From Gammaproteobacteria bacterium (GTDB lineage: Bacteria > Pseudomonadota > Gammaproteobacteria > Steroidobacterales > Steroidobacteraceae), in contig JANYLH010000037.1 in assembly GCA_025357915.1 (NCBI GenBank), forward strand, positions 1 through 35,523: DNA of 35,523 nt, read 5' to 3'. The notes beneath the pieces are model-generated. The model saw only the letters and a program-made list of their open reading frames with translations, was not told where the DNA came from and searched no databases. The position numbers were made by a program, and so were the translations under genes. Positions 7,874 through 15,533 of this stretch are shown here, in pieces. How positions within the stretch are numbered: the stretch's first letter is position 1; each line of letters begins with the position of its first letter.

Positions 7874-10192
7874 TCAGCAGTGCAGGCGCCTGCTAGTGCG
7901 CGCACACAGCAGCAGAAGCGCCGAGCACAGATCGAGGAGTCCTAGAGCGCCACCGCCGCCGCCGCCGCCGCTGCCACCGCCGCTGGGAGGGGGCTTGGCA
8001 TTGACAATCACGGTCACCGCAGCCGATGTGCTCGGGCCGTTGTTGCCGTCACCGCCATACTCGGCCGTCAGGGCATGGCTGCCGACGCTCAAAATACTGG
8101 TACTGAAGGCCGCACTGCCGGCCACGAGCGTAGCTGTGCCCAGCGACAGCGTGCCGTCCTTGAAGGTCACCGTACCGTTCGGGCTCGCACCTGTGACGAT
8201 CGCCGTCATTGTTACCGACTGTCCGTCGGTGACGGTCGTCGGCGTCACTGCAAGACTGGTCGTGCTCGTGGCAGCGTTGACGGTTTCGGTGACAGTCGCC
8301 GAGGTGCTTGGGTCGTTGTTCGCGTCGCCACCGTAGCTCGCGCTGATCGCGTGACTGCCGACGATTAGCGTGCTGGTGCTGAACGTGGCGCTTCCAGCCA
8401 TGAGCATGGCCGTGGCGAGCGTCGCCGCACCGTCCTTGAACGTCACCGTACCGGTCGGATTCGAACCCGTTACAGTAGCGGTCAGCGCGATTGACTGCCC
8501 GACGGTACTGGTGCTGGGCATCAATGTCAGGGTCGTTGCGCTGGCATTGATCGTGACGGCCTGTGTCACCACTTGCGAGGCGCTGGGACCATTACCTGCA
8601 TCGCCGCCGTAGGTCGCAGTCACGTTATGCGTACCCACGTTCAGCGAGCTGGTGCTGAACATCGCAGTGCCAGTGCCGTCAAGCGGCAAAGTGACCGAGC
8701 CCAGCGTCGCGACGCCATCTTTGAAGGTCACTGTGCCAATAGGATTCAGGCCCATAACGGTGGCCGTAAAATTGACCGTCTGGCCGTGGCTGCTCGGATT
8801 TGGCGATGACGTGAGTGTCGTCGTAGAAGCAGAACCAATCAGCGTGACCCTGGCGATGACCGCGGTCGTTGCGCAGCTGACGGTGCAGCCGGTGGCTGCG
8901 CTGGCGCCGCCGACGAGAAATGCACTCGACTGACTGCTGTCGACGAACTGCAGCGACTGCCATGCCGAGCCGACGCCGTTCAGCGCCTGGACGTCGGTGA
9001 CCGAGGCGAAAGCAGCATCCGCCGCGCCGCTGGCCGTGAGGCGGTAGAGCCGCGTGTCGTGATCGAGCACGTACACCCGGTTGATCGCGTCAGTGCGCAC
9101 GTCGATCACTGCGTTGCCGCCGAGTCCCAGCACGACTCCGCCTGTGCCAAAACTGCTGTCGGCGACACCAGCCGAGGTGAGCCGTGTCACGTAGCCCGTA
9201 CGGCTGGGCGATCCGGCCGTCGAAAAACTCCCGGCAACCACCACGTTGCCGGAACTATCCACTGTGATTCCCTGTGGGCTGCCGCCGGTTGCGGTGGGTG
9301 CAAGCGCCACGGCGAAACCTGCGGTGCCGAATGCCGTATCAAGCGAGCCGTCGGCTCCATTCAGGCGCGCCACGAATTGCGCTACCGTCTGGGTGCCGCC
9401 CGATCCAAGGCAGTTGGCGGCGCAGGCGAAACCCGCGAGGTAGTACTCGCCGGAGTTAGAGTCCTGCGCGATTGCGGTGCCCGCGGCAAAGGTATAACCG
9501 GCGGGAAATGTCGCGATGGTCGAGAAACCATTGATGCCAAACGCAGGATCCGGAATCAGGTTGCGGCCGATAATCACCTGCCCGTTGTACCTGGCATTGG
9601 CTATCAGGCGCACGGCGGCCAGCTGCAGGCCGGTTCCGCTCGGGTCTCCATGGAAGCAACTGGCGACAATCCGCCCCTGTTTGTCGAGGATCGGGCGGCC
9701 AAGACAGGCCGACTGGTCGGTTACGCCGGCCGCCACTCTCGCGTATGTGCTGGATACACCGTTAGAGGGGTTCAGCCACGCGGCTCCAGCGGTGAGTAGT
9801 CCAGTGGAGTCGGCATTACTCCCGCTGACGAACGTGTCGCCCAGATTCGGCGCCATGACCACACCACTCGGGCCGTTCAGCGCGGTTTGTGTGTAACTAT
9901 TGGCACTCGCGGTGCCGCCACCCGGAAGTTGCCAGATGAACAGCTCGGGATATGGCGCTGCGGCGCCGGGCGGTCGTGTACGTTCCTCGAACCCGGCGGC
10001 CTTTACCGTGCCGCTGGCCAGCTTCTGCGCGCCGTACAGGTAGGCGTGCGTCGTATTCGGAAAGGCGATATTGACTACGCCATTGGTGCCGAACGTACTG
10101 TCGAGTTCACCATCTGCCCATGAGGCAGTCGCCGCCAACGCCATGATGACGGCGCCTCGCCAGACGGAGCAGTGCTCCCGCGCAGTGTTCAT
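7874..10192 (-). CDS. Exported delta-60/Ig-like repeat protein with GlyGly-CTERM-like tail
   Basis: 772 residues. A signal peptide (about 1-26, ending ATASWA) is followed by delta-60-type beta-propeller repeats with LDSTFGTNG, PDPAFGINGF, LDTAFGTAGF and DSSFGTGG spaced through residues 30-350. Three bacterial Ig-like domains follow at about 456-550, 551-640 and 641-732, each with GTVTFKDG and YGGD. The tail has a PPPS and Gly-run stretch, a hydrophobic segment (LGLLDLCSALLLL) and a basic end (RTSRR). That layout resembles GlyGly-CTERM/rhombosortase sorting signals, though its Cys residues are atypical. Probably a surface or secreted protein; its binding function is unknown. It seems unrelated to the amine genes around it. 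Confidence 0.8.
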   Translation of the reverse strand: MNTAREHCSVWRGAVIMALAATASWADGELDSTFGTNGVVNIAFPNTTHAYLYGAQKLASGTVKAAGFEERTRPPGAAAPYPELFIWQLPGGGTASANSYTQTALNGPSGVVMAPNLGDTFVSGSNADSTGLLTAGAAWLNPSNGVSSTYARVAAGVTDQSACLGRPILDKQGRIVASCFHGDPSGTGLQLAAVRLIANARYNGQVIIGRNLIPDPAFGINGFSTIATFPAGYTFAAGTAIAQDSNSGEYYLAGFACAANCLGSGGTQTVAQFVARLNGADGSLDTAFGTAGFAVALAPTATGGSPQGITVDSSGNVVVAGSFSTAGSPSRTGYVTRLTSAGVADSSFGTGGVVLGLGGNAVIDVRTDAINRVYVLDHDTRLYRLTASGAADAAFASVTDVQALNGVGSAWQSLQFVDSSQSSAFLVGGASAATGCTVSCATTAVIARVTLIGSASTTTLTSSPNPSSHGQTVNFTATVMGLNPIGTVTFKDGVATLGSVTLPLDGTGTAMFSTSSLNVGTHNVTATYGGDAGNGPSASQVVTQAVTINASATTLTLMPSTSTVGQSIALTATVTGSNPTGTVTFKDGAATLATAMLMAGSATFSTSTLIVGSHAISASYGGDANNDPSTSATVTETVNAATSTTSLAVTPTTVTDGQSVTMTAIVTGASPNGTVTFKDGTLSLGTATLVAGSAAFSTSILSVGSHALTAEYGGDGNNGPSTSAAVTVIVNAKPPPSGGGSGGGGGGGALGLLDLCSALLLLCARTSRRLHC
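7950..7985. repeat. CCG/GCC triplet microsatellite in the glycine-rich tail
   Basis: A run of CCG-type triplets with two interruptions encodes the poly-glycine linker of the exported Ig-repeat protein on the minus strand. Slippage by whole triplets would only change linker length, so it is not an on/off phase switch. Confidence 0.7.
7997..8827 (-). repeat. Three tandem repeats of about 270-285 bases encoding Ig-like domains
   Basis: Three consecutive units within the exported repeat protein code for domains of 95, 90 and 92 residues. All keep GTVTFKDG, FSTS and YGGD at matching positions. The units differ at many bases, so they are not recent copies. Confidence 0.8.
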
Positions 10193-10368
10193 AGTCTTAC
10201 CCGCTACTTGTGTGTCGCATTGGGAGCCAGATACTCTAAAAAAACCTCCAGGTGGCTGGCTTCAGCAATACGAGCTAACCCTACCCGAGGCTGGCATTAT
10301 GGTAGGAGAAGGTGCCAGCGAACCCGGCGTAGCCAGATGCTTAACCGATGCAACGAAGGAGTCGCAAG
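10193..10368. promoter_or_regulatory. Divergent intergenic region, 176 bases
   Basis: It separates the exported Ig-repeat gene (minus) from the aminotransferase gene (plus), so it should hold two promoters. It includes a run of seven A residues near 10238 and a CATTAT stretch near 10300 that could be a -10 box for the plus strand. I recognise no riboswitch, operator or terminator with confidence. Confidence 0.35.
10356..10361 (+). promoter_or_regulatory. Ribosome binding site fixing a TTG start
   Basis: AAGGAG lies 7 bases before TTG 10369. The in-frame ATG at 10348 has no such site upstream, so TTG is preferred as the start of the cysteine desulfurase-like gene. Confidence 0.65.
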
Positions 10369-11601
10369 TTGACGACGTTCCCCATTGAAAAGGTTCGCAG
10401 CCAGTTCCCGGCACTGCGAAACCCTGTCGCGTTTCTCGACAACCCGGCCGGCACCCAGGTGCCACAACGGGTAAGCGAGGCCGTGGCCGCGGCGATGACC
10501 GATGCCGCCAGCAACCTCGGCGGTTTCTTTCAGGCTTCGCAGGCCGCTGACGCCATCTACGACCGCGCACACGAGGCGATGGCCATGCTCCTCGGCGGCG
10601 CCTCGGGCCGTGAAATCGTCATTGGCCAGTCAATGACCATGCTGACTTTCCAGATGTCGCGTTCGCTTGGCCGCGCCTGGCAGGCCGGTGACGAGATCAT
10701 CGTCACGCAGATGGACCACGAAGGAAACGTTTCGCCGTGGCTGCGACTCGCCGAGGATCGTGGCATGACGGTACGCTGGTTGCCGTTCAATCGTGAAACC
10801 TGGCGCATTGAACCGGACGATCTCAAGCCGCTGCTCACTGAACGCACGCGGCTGCTGGCCCTGAATTACGCCAGCAACCTGACTGGCTCCATCAACCCCG
10901 TGGCCGAGCTGACGGCGCTGGCCAAACGGGCGGGCGCGCTGGTGTACGTGGATGCCGTGCAGTTCGTGCCGCATGGCAAGGCGGAGGTGGCGCGACTGGG
11001 CTGTGATTTTCTCGTCTGCTCCGCCTACAAGTTCTTTGGGCCACACCTCGGCGTGTTGTGGGGCCGGGAGGCACTGCTGGCCGAGACCTACGCCTACGCC
11101 GTGCGCTGCGCGCCGCAGGAACCGCCGGGCCGCCATGAAACCGGGACGCCGCAGACCGAACTGCTGGCTGGACTCGCCGCGGCCGCTGATTATCTGGCGT
11201 GGCTGGGTCAACTGACCGGCACCACCGGTGCGCCCGCCGATCGCATTGCCGGCGCGTACCACGCGGCGACGCCCTACGAGATGGGGCTCGCGCAGCAGCT
11301 CATCGACGGTTTACTCACGATTCCGGGGCTCAAGGTACAGGGCATCACGGACCCGAAGCGACAGCATCAGCGCGTGCCCACCGTGTCGGTGACTCACCCG
11401 GCCCATCGCAACGCCACGCTGGCAAGGGCGCTCGCCGCCCAGGGCATCAACGTCTGGTCCGGGCACAACTACGCGCTGGAAGTGGCGCGGCGGCTGGGCC
11501 TGGACGAAAAGGAAGGCGTGCTGCGCATTGGCCTGGCGCACTACAACACTGCAGCCGAAGTGGAACGCATGCTCGCTTCGCTGCATGGCTTGCTGGGCTG
11601 A
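10369..11601 (+). CDS. Class V aminotransferase, cysteine desulfurase-like
   Basis: 410 residues from TTG 10369, chosen for its ribosome site; an ATG at 10348 would add seven. It is a fold-type I PLP enzyme: FLDNPAGTQVP near the N-terminus, Asp195 in VYVDAVQ (pairs with the pyridine nitrogen) and Lys221 in CSAYKFFGPH (PLP Schiff base). The pattern fits the cysteine desulfurase-like subgroup distinct from IscS and SufS. I see no adjacent sulfur-acceptor gene, so true desulfurase activity is unproven. The C-terminal VLRIGLAHYNT is typical of the group. The gene is followed 4 bases later by an exported protein gene, suggesting co-transcription. No obvious link to amine catabolism. Confidence 0.85.
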   Translation: MTTFPIEKVRSQFPALRNPVAFLDNPAGTQVPQRVSEAVAAAMTDAASNLGGFFQASQAADAIYDRAHEAMAMLLGGASGREIVIGQSMTMLTFQMSRSLGRAWQAGDEIIVTQMDHEGNVSPWLRLAEDRGMTVRWLPFNRETWRIEPDDLKPLLTERTRLLALNYASNLTGSINPVAELTALAKRAGALVYVDAVQFVPHGKAEVARLGCDFLVCSAYKFFGPHLGVLWGREALLAETYAYAVRCAPQEPPGRHETGTPQTELLAGLAAAADYLAWLGQLTGTTGAPADRIAGAYHAATPYEMGLAQQLIDGLLTIPGLKVQGITDPKRQHQRVPTVSVTHPAHRNATLARALAAQGINVWSGHNYALEVARRLGLDEKEGVLRIGLAHYNTAAEVERMLASLHGLLG

Positions 11602-11605
11602 TCCC

Positions 11606-12424
11606 ATGCCCGGGGCTCGGGAACGCAGCTGCCGGAGGAACCCGGCCGGACTGGTCGCTGCGGCCACCATGGCACTGCTGTTCGTGCGAGGCAGCCCGGC
11701 GGCGGAACCCGGTGGCCTGGTGCGGGAACAGAAACTCGTGGTGGTGGACGCCAGCAAAGAAACATGGATGCTCGAATGGCAGGCCGCGCCACTTCCTATG
11801 TGCGGTGCGGAGGATGTTTCGACGGCCTTGTCCTGTTCTTGTTCGGGCTTCGCGTATGGGGAAGCGGGCCAGTTGATCCTGGTGCGGCTTCGGCGCGGAG
11901 TGAGCCGGGAAGTCCTGGACCTGACGCCCTTCTTCAAGGGGGAGGCGAGCCCGGGTGGCGGCATCGCCGTACTGCAGCGCTGGCGGCCGGTACCTGCCAC
12001 GGCCCACGATGAGGACGATGACTGGCACCACGGCTCCGACTTCAATTTCACCAAACGGGTGCAGGCCCGTGGCACTGTGGAAGTCATGCGCATCGGCGAC
12101 TACAACCATGATGGGCGGGCGAGCGAGTTCCTCCTGCAGGTGGGTACGCAGCCTTGTGGCAGACAGGTCATGGTGCTGGTCGGCATTTCACGGCTCAATT
12201 CGCGACTGCATGTGTTTGCATCCGCAGAGGCGCCGACCGTTCCGCTGGAAATGGGTCCACGGGTCTGGGATGCCGTACGCGCGAGCGCCAGGCCCGCGCG
12301 CGTGGTCGAGTGGCCGTGCGGCGAGCAGGAGAACGAGGTGGAATCCACCATCACGGTGGCCGTGCGGCGCGGCATCTTCCACGTACGACGCGATACTCGC
12401 GCTTGTCCGACGGAGAGTCAGTAG
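11606..12424 (+). CDS. Exported protein of unknown function with a calcium-loop-like motif
   Basis: 272 residues from ATG 11606. A basic N-terminus and hydrophobic stretch (AGLVAAATMALLFV) ending SPAAEPG look like a signal peptide; a later in-frame ATG (11669) would cut it short, so the longer form is preferred. The mature part has several Cys (MCGAEDV, SCSCSG, PCGRQ, PCGEQ), an acidic stretch DEDDDWHH, and IGDYNHDGRASEF near residue 170, which resembles the Asp-rich calcium loops of FG-GAP/VCBS-type repeats. I do not recognise the family. It begins 4 bases after the aminotransferase gene. Confidence 0.72.
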   Translation: MPGARERSCRRNPAGLVAAATMALLFVRGSPAAEPGGLVREQKLVVVDASKETWMLEWQAAPLPMCGAEDVSTALSCSCSGFAYGEAGQLILVRLRRGVSREVLDLTPFFKGEASPGGGIAVLQRWRPVPATAHDEDDDWHHGSDFNFTKRVQARGTVEVMRIGDYNHDGRASEFLLQVGTQPCGRQVMVLVGISRLNSRLHVFASAEAPTVPLEMGPRVWDAVRASARPARVVEWPCGEQENEVESTITVAVRRGIFHVRRDTRACPTESQ

Positions 12425-12481
12425 CAGAGCCGCTGAAGTGCGCCGCGCGCAGGCGTGGCTGCGATCAGGAATAGCCCTGCT

Positions 12482-12862
12482 TCATTTCCACTGGCGCGCT
12501 TCCAGTGCGAAGGCTTCCCCTTTGGCGTGGACTACGCAGAATCTCTGGCCCGTCGGCGCCTCCATCACCCACCACGAACCGGCCTGTTGAATGCGCCGGG
12601 CGCCGAGCTGTTCGAGCCGGCGAACCTCAGCTTCGACATCATCGGATTCGATATCAAGGTGCACGCGGCTGGGGTGCGATACCGACTGCACTTCGACGTG
12701 CAATCGATCGGCGGGATCGACCAGTTGCACGTATTTCTCGCCCTCTTCCCCCGGCAACGCGCGCACTGCCATGCCGAGCGCGCCGCCCCAGAACTGTGCT
12801 GCGGATGCCAGGTCCGCCGTGTTGCAGTCGATGATGAATCCCGCCAGTCTGCTGCGATGCAT
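12482..12862 (-). CDS. VOC (glyoxalase/bleomycin resistance) family protein
   Basis: 126 residues, the length of a single paired-beta-alpha-beta-beta-beta unit. The N-terminus LAGFIIDCNTADLASAAQFW and GALGM match the usual start of glyoxalase-like VOC proteins. RVHLDIESDDVEAEV and FCVVHAKGEAF supply the second half. Many relatives bind a metal and act on small electrophiles or bind antibiotics; the substrate here is unknown. It starts 5 bases after the stop of the MDR oxidoreductase gene on the same strand, so the two are probably co-transcribed. It ends 57 bases from the exported protein gene on the other strand. Confidence 0.78.
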   Translation of the reverse strand: MHRSRLAGFIIDCNTADLASAAQFWGGALGMAVRALPGEEGEKYVQLVDPADRLHVEVQSVSHPSRVHLDIESDDVEAEVRRLEQLGARRIQQAGSWWVMEAPTGQRFCVVHAKGEAFALEARQWK

Positions 12863-12867
12863 ATTCT

Positions 12868-13896
12868 CTATATCCGTACCAGTAGTTTGCCGAGGTTCGC
12901 TCCGGTGAACAGGCTGTTCAGGGCTTGCGGCAGGTTATCGAATCCCTCGACGATGGTTTCCTCGAACACGATCTCGCCGCGCTGCACCCAGGGCGCGACG
13001 ATAGGCCGCATTTCATCCATCCGGTGCGCGTAGTCGCGGGCCAGGATGCCCTGGATGGTTGCGCGCTGGAACAACATATGCTGGAGCAAGCGCGGCCCGG
13101 GCTCCGGCTGGTCGAGACCGCCGTCATACTGGCTGATCGCCCCGCAGATGATGATGCGCGCGCGTCGCCTGATCAGCGGTATCACGGCATCAGTGATCCA
13201 GCCGCCGACATTGTCGAAATAGACGTCGACGCCCCCGGCGACTCGCTGCAGTTCAGCGGCCATTGCCAGGGCGGTGGAAAAGTTCCGGTAGTCGATGGCC
13301 GCATCCAGCCCGAGTCGTTTGGTGAGGAACCGGCACTTGTCGGCACCGCCGGCGATCCCGATCACGGTGCAACCCGCGCGTTTGCCAAACTGTGCGACCA
13401 ATGAGCCCACGGCGCCCGCGGCGCCCGAAACCACCAGCGTTTCGCCCGGCTTGGGCCGGCCGGCATCCATCAGCCCGAACCAGGCGGTGCGGCCGGGCAT
13501 GCCGAGCACACCAAGCGCGGTGGTGACTGGCGCTGCCGCAGGATCGAGCTTCTGGAGTTCGTCCGCGTGCGCACGGTGGTAGCGCTGCCAGCCGCCGTAC
13601 CCCAGCACCCAGTCCCCGGGCGCGAATCGCGCGCTGGCCGACGCCACCACCTGCCCCACCGTGCCGGCGCGCTGCACGATGCCCAGCGGGTGCGGCACAT
13701 CGTAGGTATCACGCGTCGCCTGCTGGATACGCATGTAGGGATCGACGCTCACGTAGCGCACCTCGACGACGACCTCGTTGGCCGCCACCGCGGGATCGAG
13801 CGCCGTGGCGCGTCGCTCATAGTGCTCTGGTCCCACGCGGCGCTCGGGGCGCCTGGCGTAGATCCATTGTTCATTGTTCAGCGTGGCAGGCAGCAT
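12868..13896 (-). CDS. NADP-dependent MDR oxidoreductase (zinc-independent, leukotriene B4 dehydrogenase/CurA type)
   Basis: 342 residues from ATG 13896 (MLPATLNNEQWIYARRP); in-frame sequence upstream runs into the divergent gene and is not coding. The GroES-like half carries YVSVDPYMRIQ, typical of prostaglandin/alkenal reductases. The Rossmann half has VVSGAAGAVGSL at about residues 150-162, then YFDNVGG and FLTKRLGLDAAIDYR. The family reduces double bonds of alpha,beta-unsaturated carbonyls with NADPH. The physiological substrate is unknown. It precedes the VOC gene and diverges from the aldolase gene across 67 bases. Confidence 0.87.
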   Translation of the reverse strand: MLPATLNNEQWIYARRPERRVGPEHYERRATALDPAVAANEVVVEVRYVSVDPYMRIQQATRDTYDVPHPLGIVQRAGTVGQVVASASARFAPGDWVLGYGGWQRYHRAHADELQKLDPAAAPVTTALGVLGMPGRTAWFGLMDAGRPKPGETLVVSGAAGAVGSLVAQFGKRAGCTVIGIAGGADKCRFLTKRLGLDAAIDYRNFSTALAMAAELQRVAGGVDVYFDNVGGWITDAVIPLIRRRARIIICGAISQYDGGLDQPEPGPRLLQHMLFQRATIQGILARDYAHRMDEMRPIVAPWVQRGEIVFEETIVEGFDNLPQALNSLFTGANLGKLLVRI

Positions 13897-13963
13897 TTCC
13901 GGACTCGATGGCGCGTGGTGATTGCGCGCATAATACGCCACGGGTGCTGCAGACACGGGAGCG

Positions 13964-14743
13964 ATGCAAGTGGCCATAGACAGCCTGGCGACGACCGCGA
14001 AATTCACGACCCGCGAGAGCGCGGAGTGGGCGCTGCGCGTCGATCTGGCGGCCGCCTTCAGGCTCGCCGTCGAATTCGACTGGCATGAATCAGTGGGCAA
14101 CCATTTCAGCGCCAGCGTCTCGGCGGATGGGCGCCAGTTCCTGATGAATCCGCGCTGGAAGCATTTCTCCACCGTCCGGGCGAGTGACCTGCAGCTGCTC
14201 GATGCCGATGACCGAGAGACCATGGAGCGGGCGAATGCGCCCGACTCATCCGCCTGGTGCATCCACGGAGCAGTGCATCGCCAGGTGCCGGAGGCTCGTG
14301 TGCTGCTGCACTGTCATCCGCCCTACGCCACCGCTCTGGCCACGCTCAAGGATCCGACGCTCCAGCCGATCGATCAGAACACGGCGCGTTTCTACGGCCT
14401 GGTCGGCCTGGATCTCGCCTACGGCGGGCTGGCCGACAATGACGCGGAAGGCGCCCGCATCGCCGCCGCACTGAATCGGCACCCGATCCTGCTGATGGGA
14501 AATCATGGCATCTCGGTCACGGCGCCCACGGTCGCGGAGGCCTTCGAGCATCTTTATTTCTTTGAGCGCGCCAGCCGCACGCTGATCCTCGCCTATTCCA
14601 CGGGGCAGCAGTTGAACGTGATGTCGGAGGCGACCGCGGCCCGCACAGCCGAAGACTGGCGTGCCTACGACCAAGCGGCCTTTGCCCATTTCGAACAGCT
14701 CAAGTCCATGCTCGACGCGAAGGATGCGTCGTACCGGGAATAG
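13964..14743 (+). CDS. Class II aldolase/adducin-family protein
   Basis: 259 residues from ATG 13964, preceded closely by GGGAG. Metal-binding histidines are visible: His116 and His118 in LLHCHPPYAT and His181 in GNHGI. SVGNHFSASV is the phosphate-binding-type loop. In true fuculose/rhamnulose phosphate aldolases a catalytic Glu follows the SS of the segment here reading DSSAWCIHGAV; here it is Ala97, so ordinary aldolase chemistry may be lost. Members of this subgroup are often annotated only as adducin-like. It is followed 2 bases later by the PEP-mutase-family gene, suggesting a two-gene unit. Confidence 0.82.
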   Translation: MQVAIDSLATTAKFTTRESAEWALRVDLAAAFRLAVEFDWHESVGNHFSASVSADGRQFLMNPRWKHFSTVRASDLQLLDADDRETMERANAPDSSAWCIHGAVHRQVPEARVLLHCHPPYATALATLKDPTLQPIDQNTARFYGLVGLDLAYGGLADNDAEGARIAAALNRHPILLMGNHGISVTAPTVAEAFEHLYFFERASRTLILAYSTGQQLNVMSEATAARTAEDWRAYDQAAFAHFEQLKSMLDAKDASYRE

Positions 14744-14745
14744 CG

Positions 14746-15516
14746 TTGGGGGCGCAGAGCAGCCTGGTTGAGCGGCGCCGGGTCTTCCGGCAACTGCATG
14801 GGCAGGGGTGCTTCCTGTTGCCGAACCCCTGGGATATCGGCGGCGCCGTGTGTCTGGAACGCATGGGTTTCAAGGCGATCGCCAGTTCCAGCTCAGCCGG
14901 TGCCAAGGCGCTGGGGCGTACCGACTATGAGATTACGCTCCCTGAGGCGCTCGAGCAGCTGCGCCTCCTGGTCGGCGCAACCAGCCTGCCCGTCAACGCG
15001 GATTTCGAGAACGGCTTTGCGGATGAACCGGAACAGGTGGCGGAAAACGTACGCCTGGCGATCGCCACCGGCGTGGCGGGCCTGTCCATCGAGGATCGGC
15101 TTGGGGACTCACTGTTCGATGCCAGGCGCGCCATCGAGCGCGTCGCCGCGGCAAAGCAGGCGATTGTGGCATCGGGCGAGGATGTCGTCCTGGTCGCGCG
15201 CACTGAAGCCTATCTCCAGGGTGAACCCGAGCCGGCCTCGGTCATCGACAGTCTGTTGCAATTCGCGGCGGCGGGGGCGGACTGCGTGTACGCGCCGGGC
15301 ATCACGGACATCCGGGCGATTGGCGACCTGGTCCGCGCTGTGGCTCCCACTCCGGTAAACGTGCTGCTGTTCACGGCGCAAATGCGGGTCAGCGAACTGG
15401 CGGCCGCCGGCGTGCGCCGCGTGAGCCTAGGGGGCGCGCTGGCCTCGGCAGCCTGGCAGGGATTCGAGTCCGCAGCCCGGCGATTTCTCAACGAAGGAAG
15501 CTTGCCGCCGCCCTGA
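14746..15516 (+). CDS. Isocitrate lyase/PEP mutase-family enzyme
   Basis: 256 residues from TTG 14746, two bases after the aldolase stop; no better in-frame start precedes LLPNPWDIGGA. The TIM-barrel markers are NPWD (27-30), ASSSSAG (46-52), NADFENGF with Asp86 and Glu88 for magnesium, SIEDR (114-118) and ARTEAYL. The isocitrate-lyase KKCGH lid is absent, so a carbon-carbon lyase or 2-oxoacid hydrolase/decarboxylase of the PEP-mutase group is more likely. The substrate is unknown. The pairing with an adducin-type aldolase may indicate a small carbon-acid pathway of its own. It converges on the dimethylglycine-dehydrogenase-like gene, 17 bases away. Confidence 0.83.
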   Translation: MGAQSSLVERRRVFRQLHGQGCFLLPNPWDIGGAVCLERMGFKAIASSSSAGAKALGRTDYEITLPEALEQLRLLVGATSLPVNADFENGFADEPEQVAENVRLAIATGVAGLSIEDRLGDSLFDARRAIERVAAAKQAIVASGEDVVLVARTEAYLQGEPEPASVIDSLLQFAAAGADCVYAPGITDIRAIGDLVRAVAPTPVNVLLFTAQMRVSELAAAGVRRVSLGGALASAAWQGFESAARRFLNEGSLPPP

Positions 15517-15533
15517 GCCTGCCCGCTCTGCGA

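Noticed and set aside
7950-7985. Phase-variable microsatellite
   Set aside because: The repeat unit is a triplet inside a coding frame, so slippage changes glycine number without switching the gene off.
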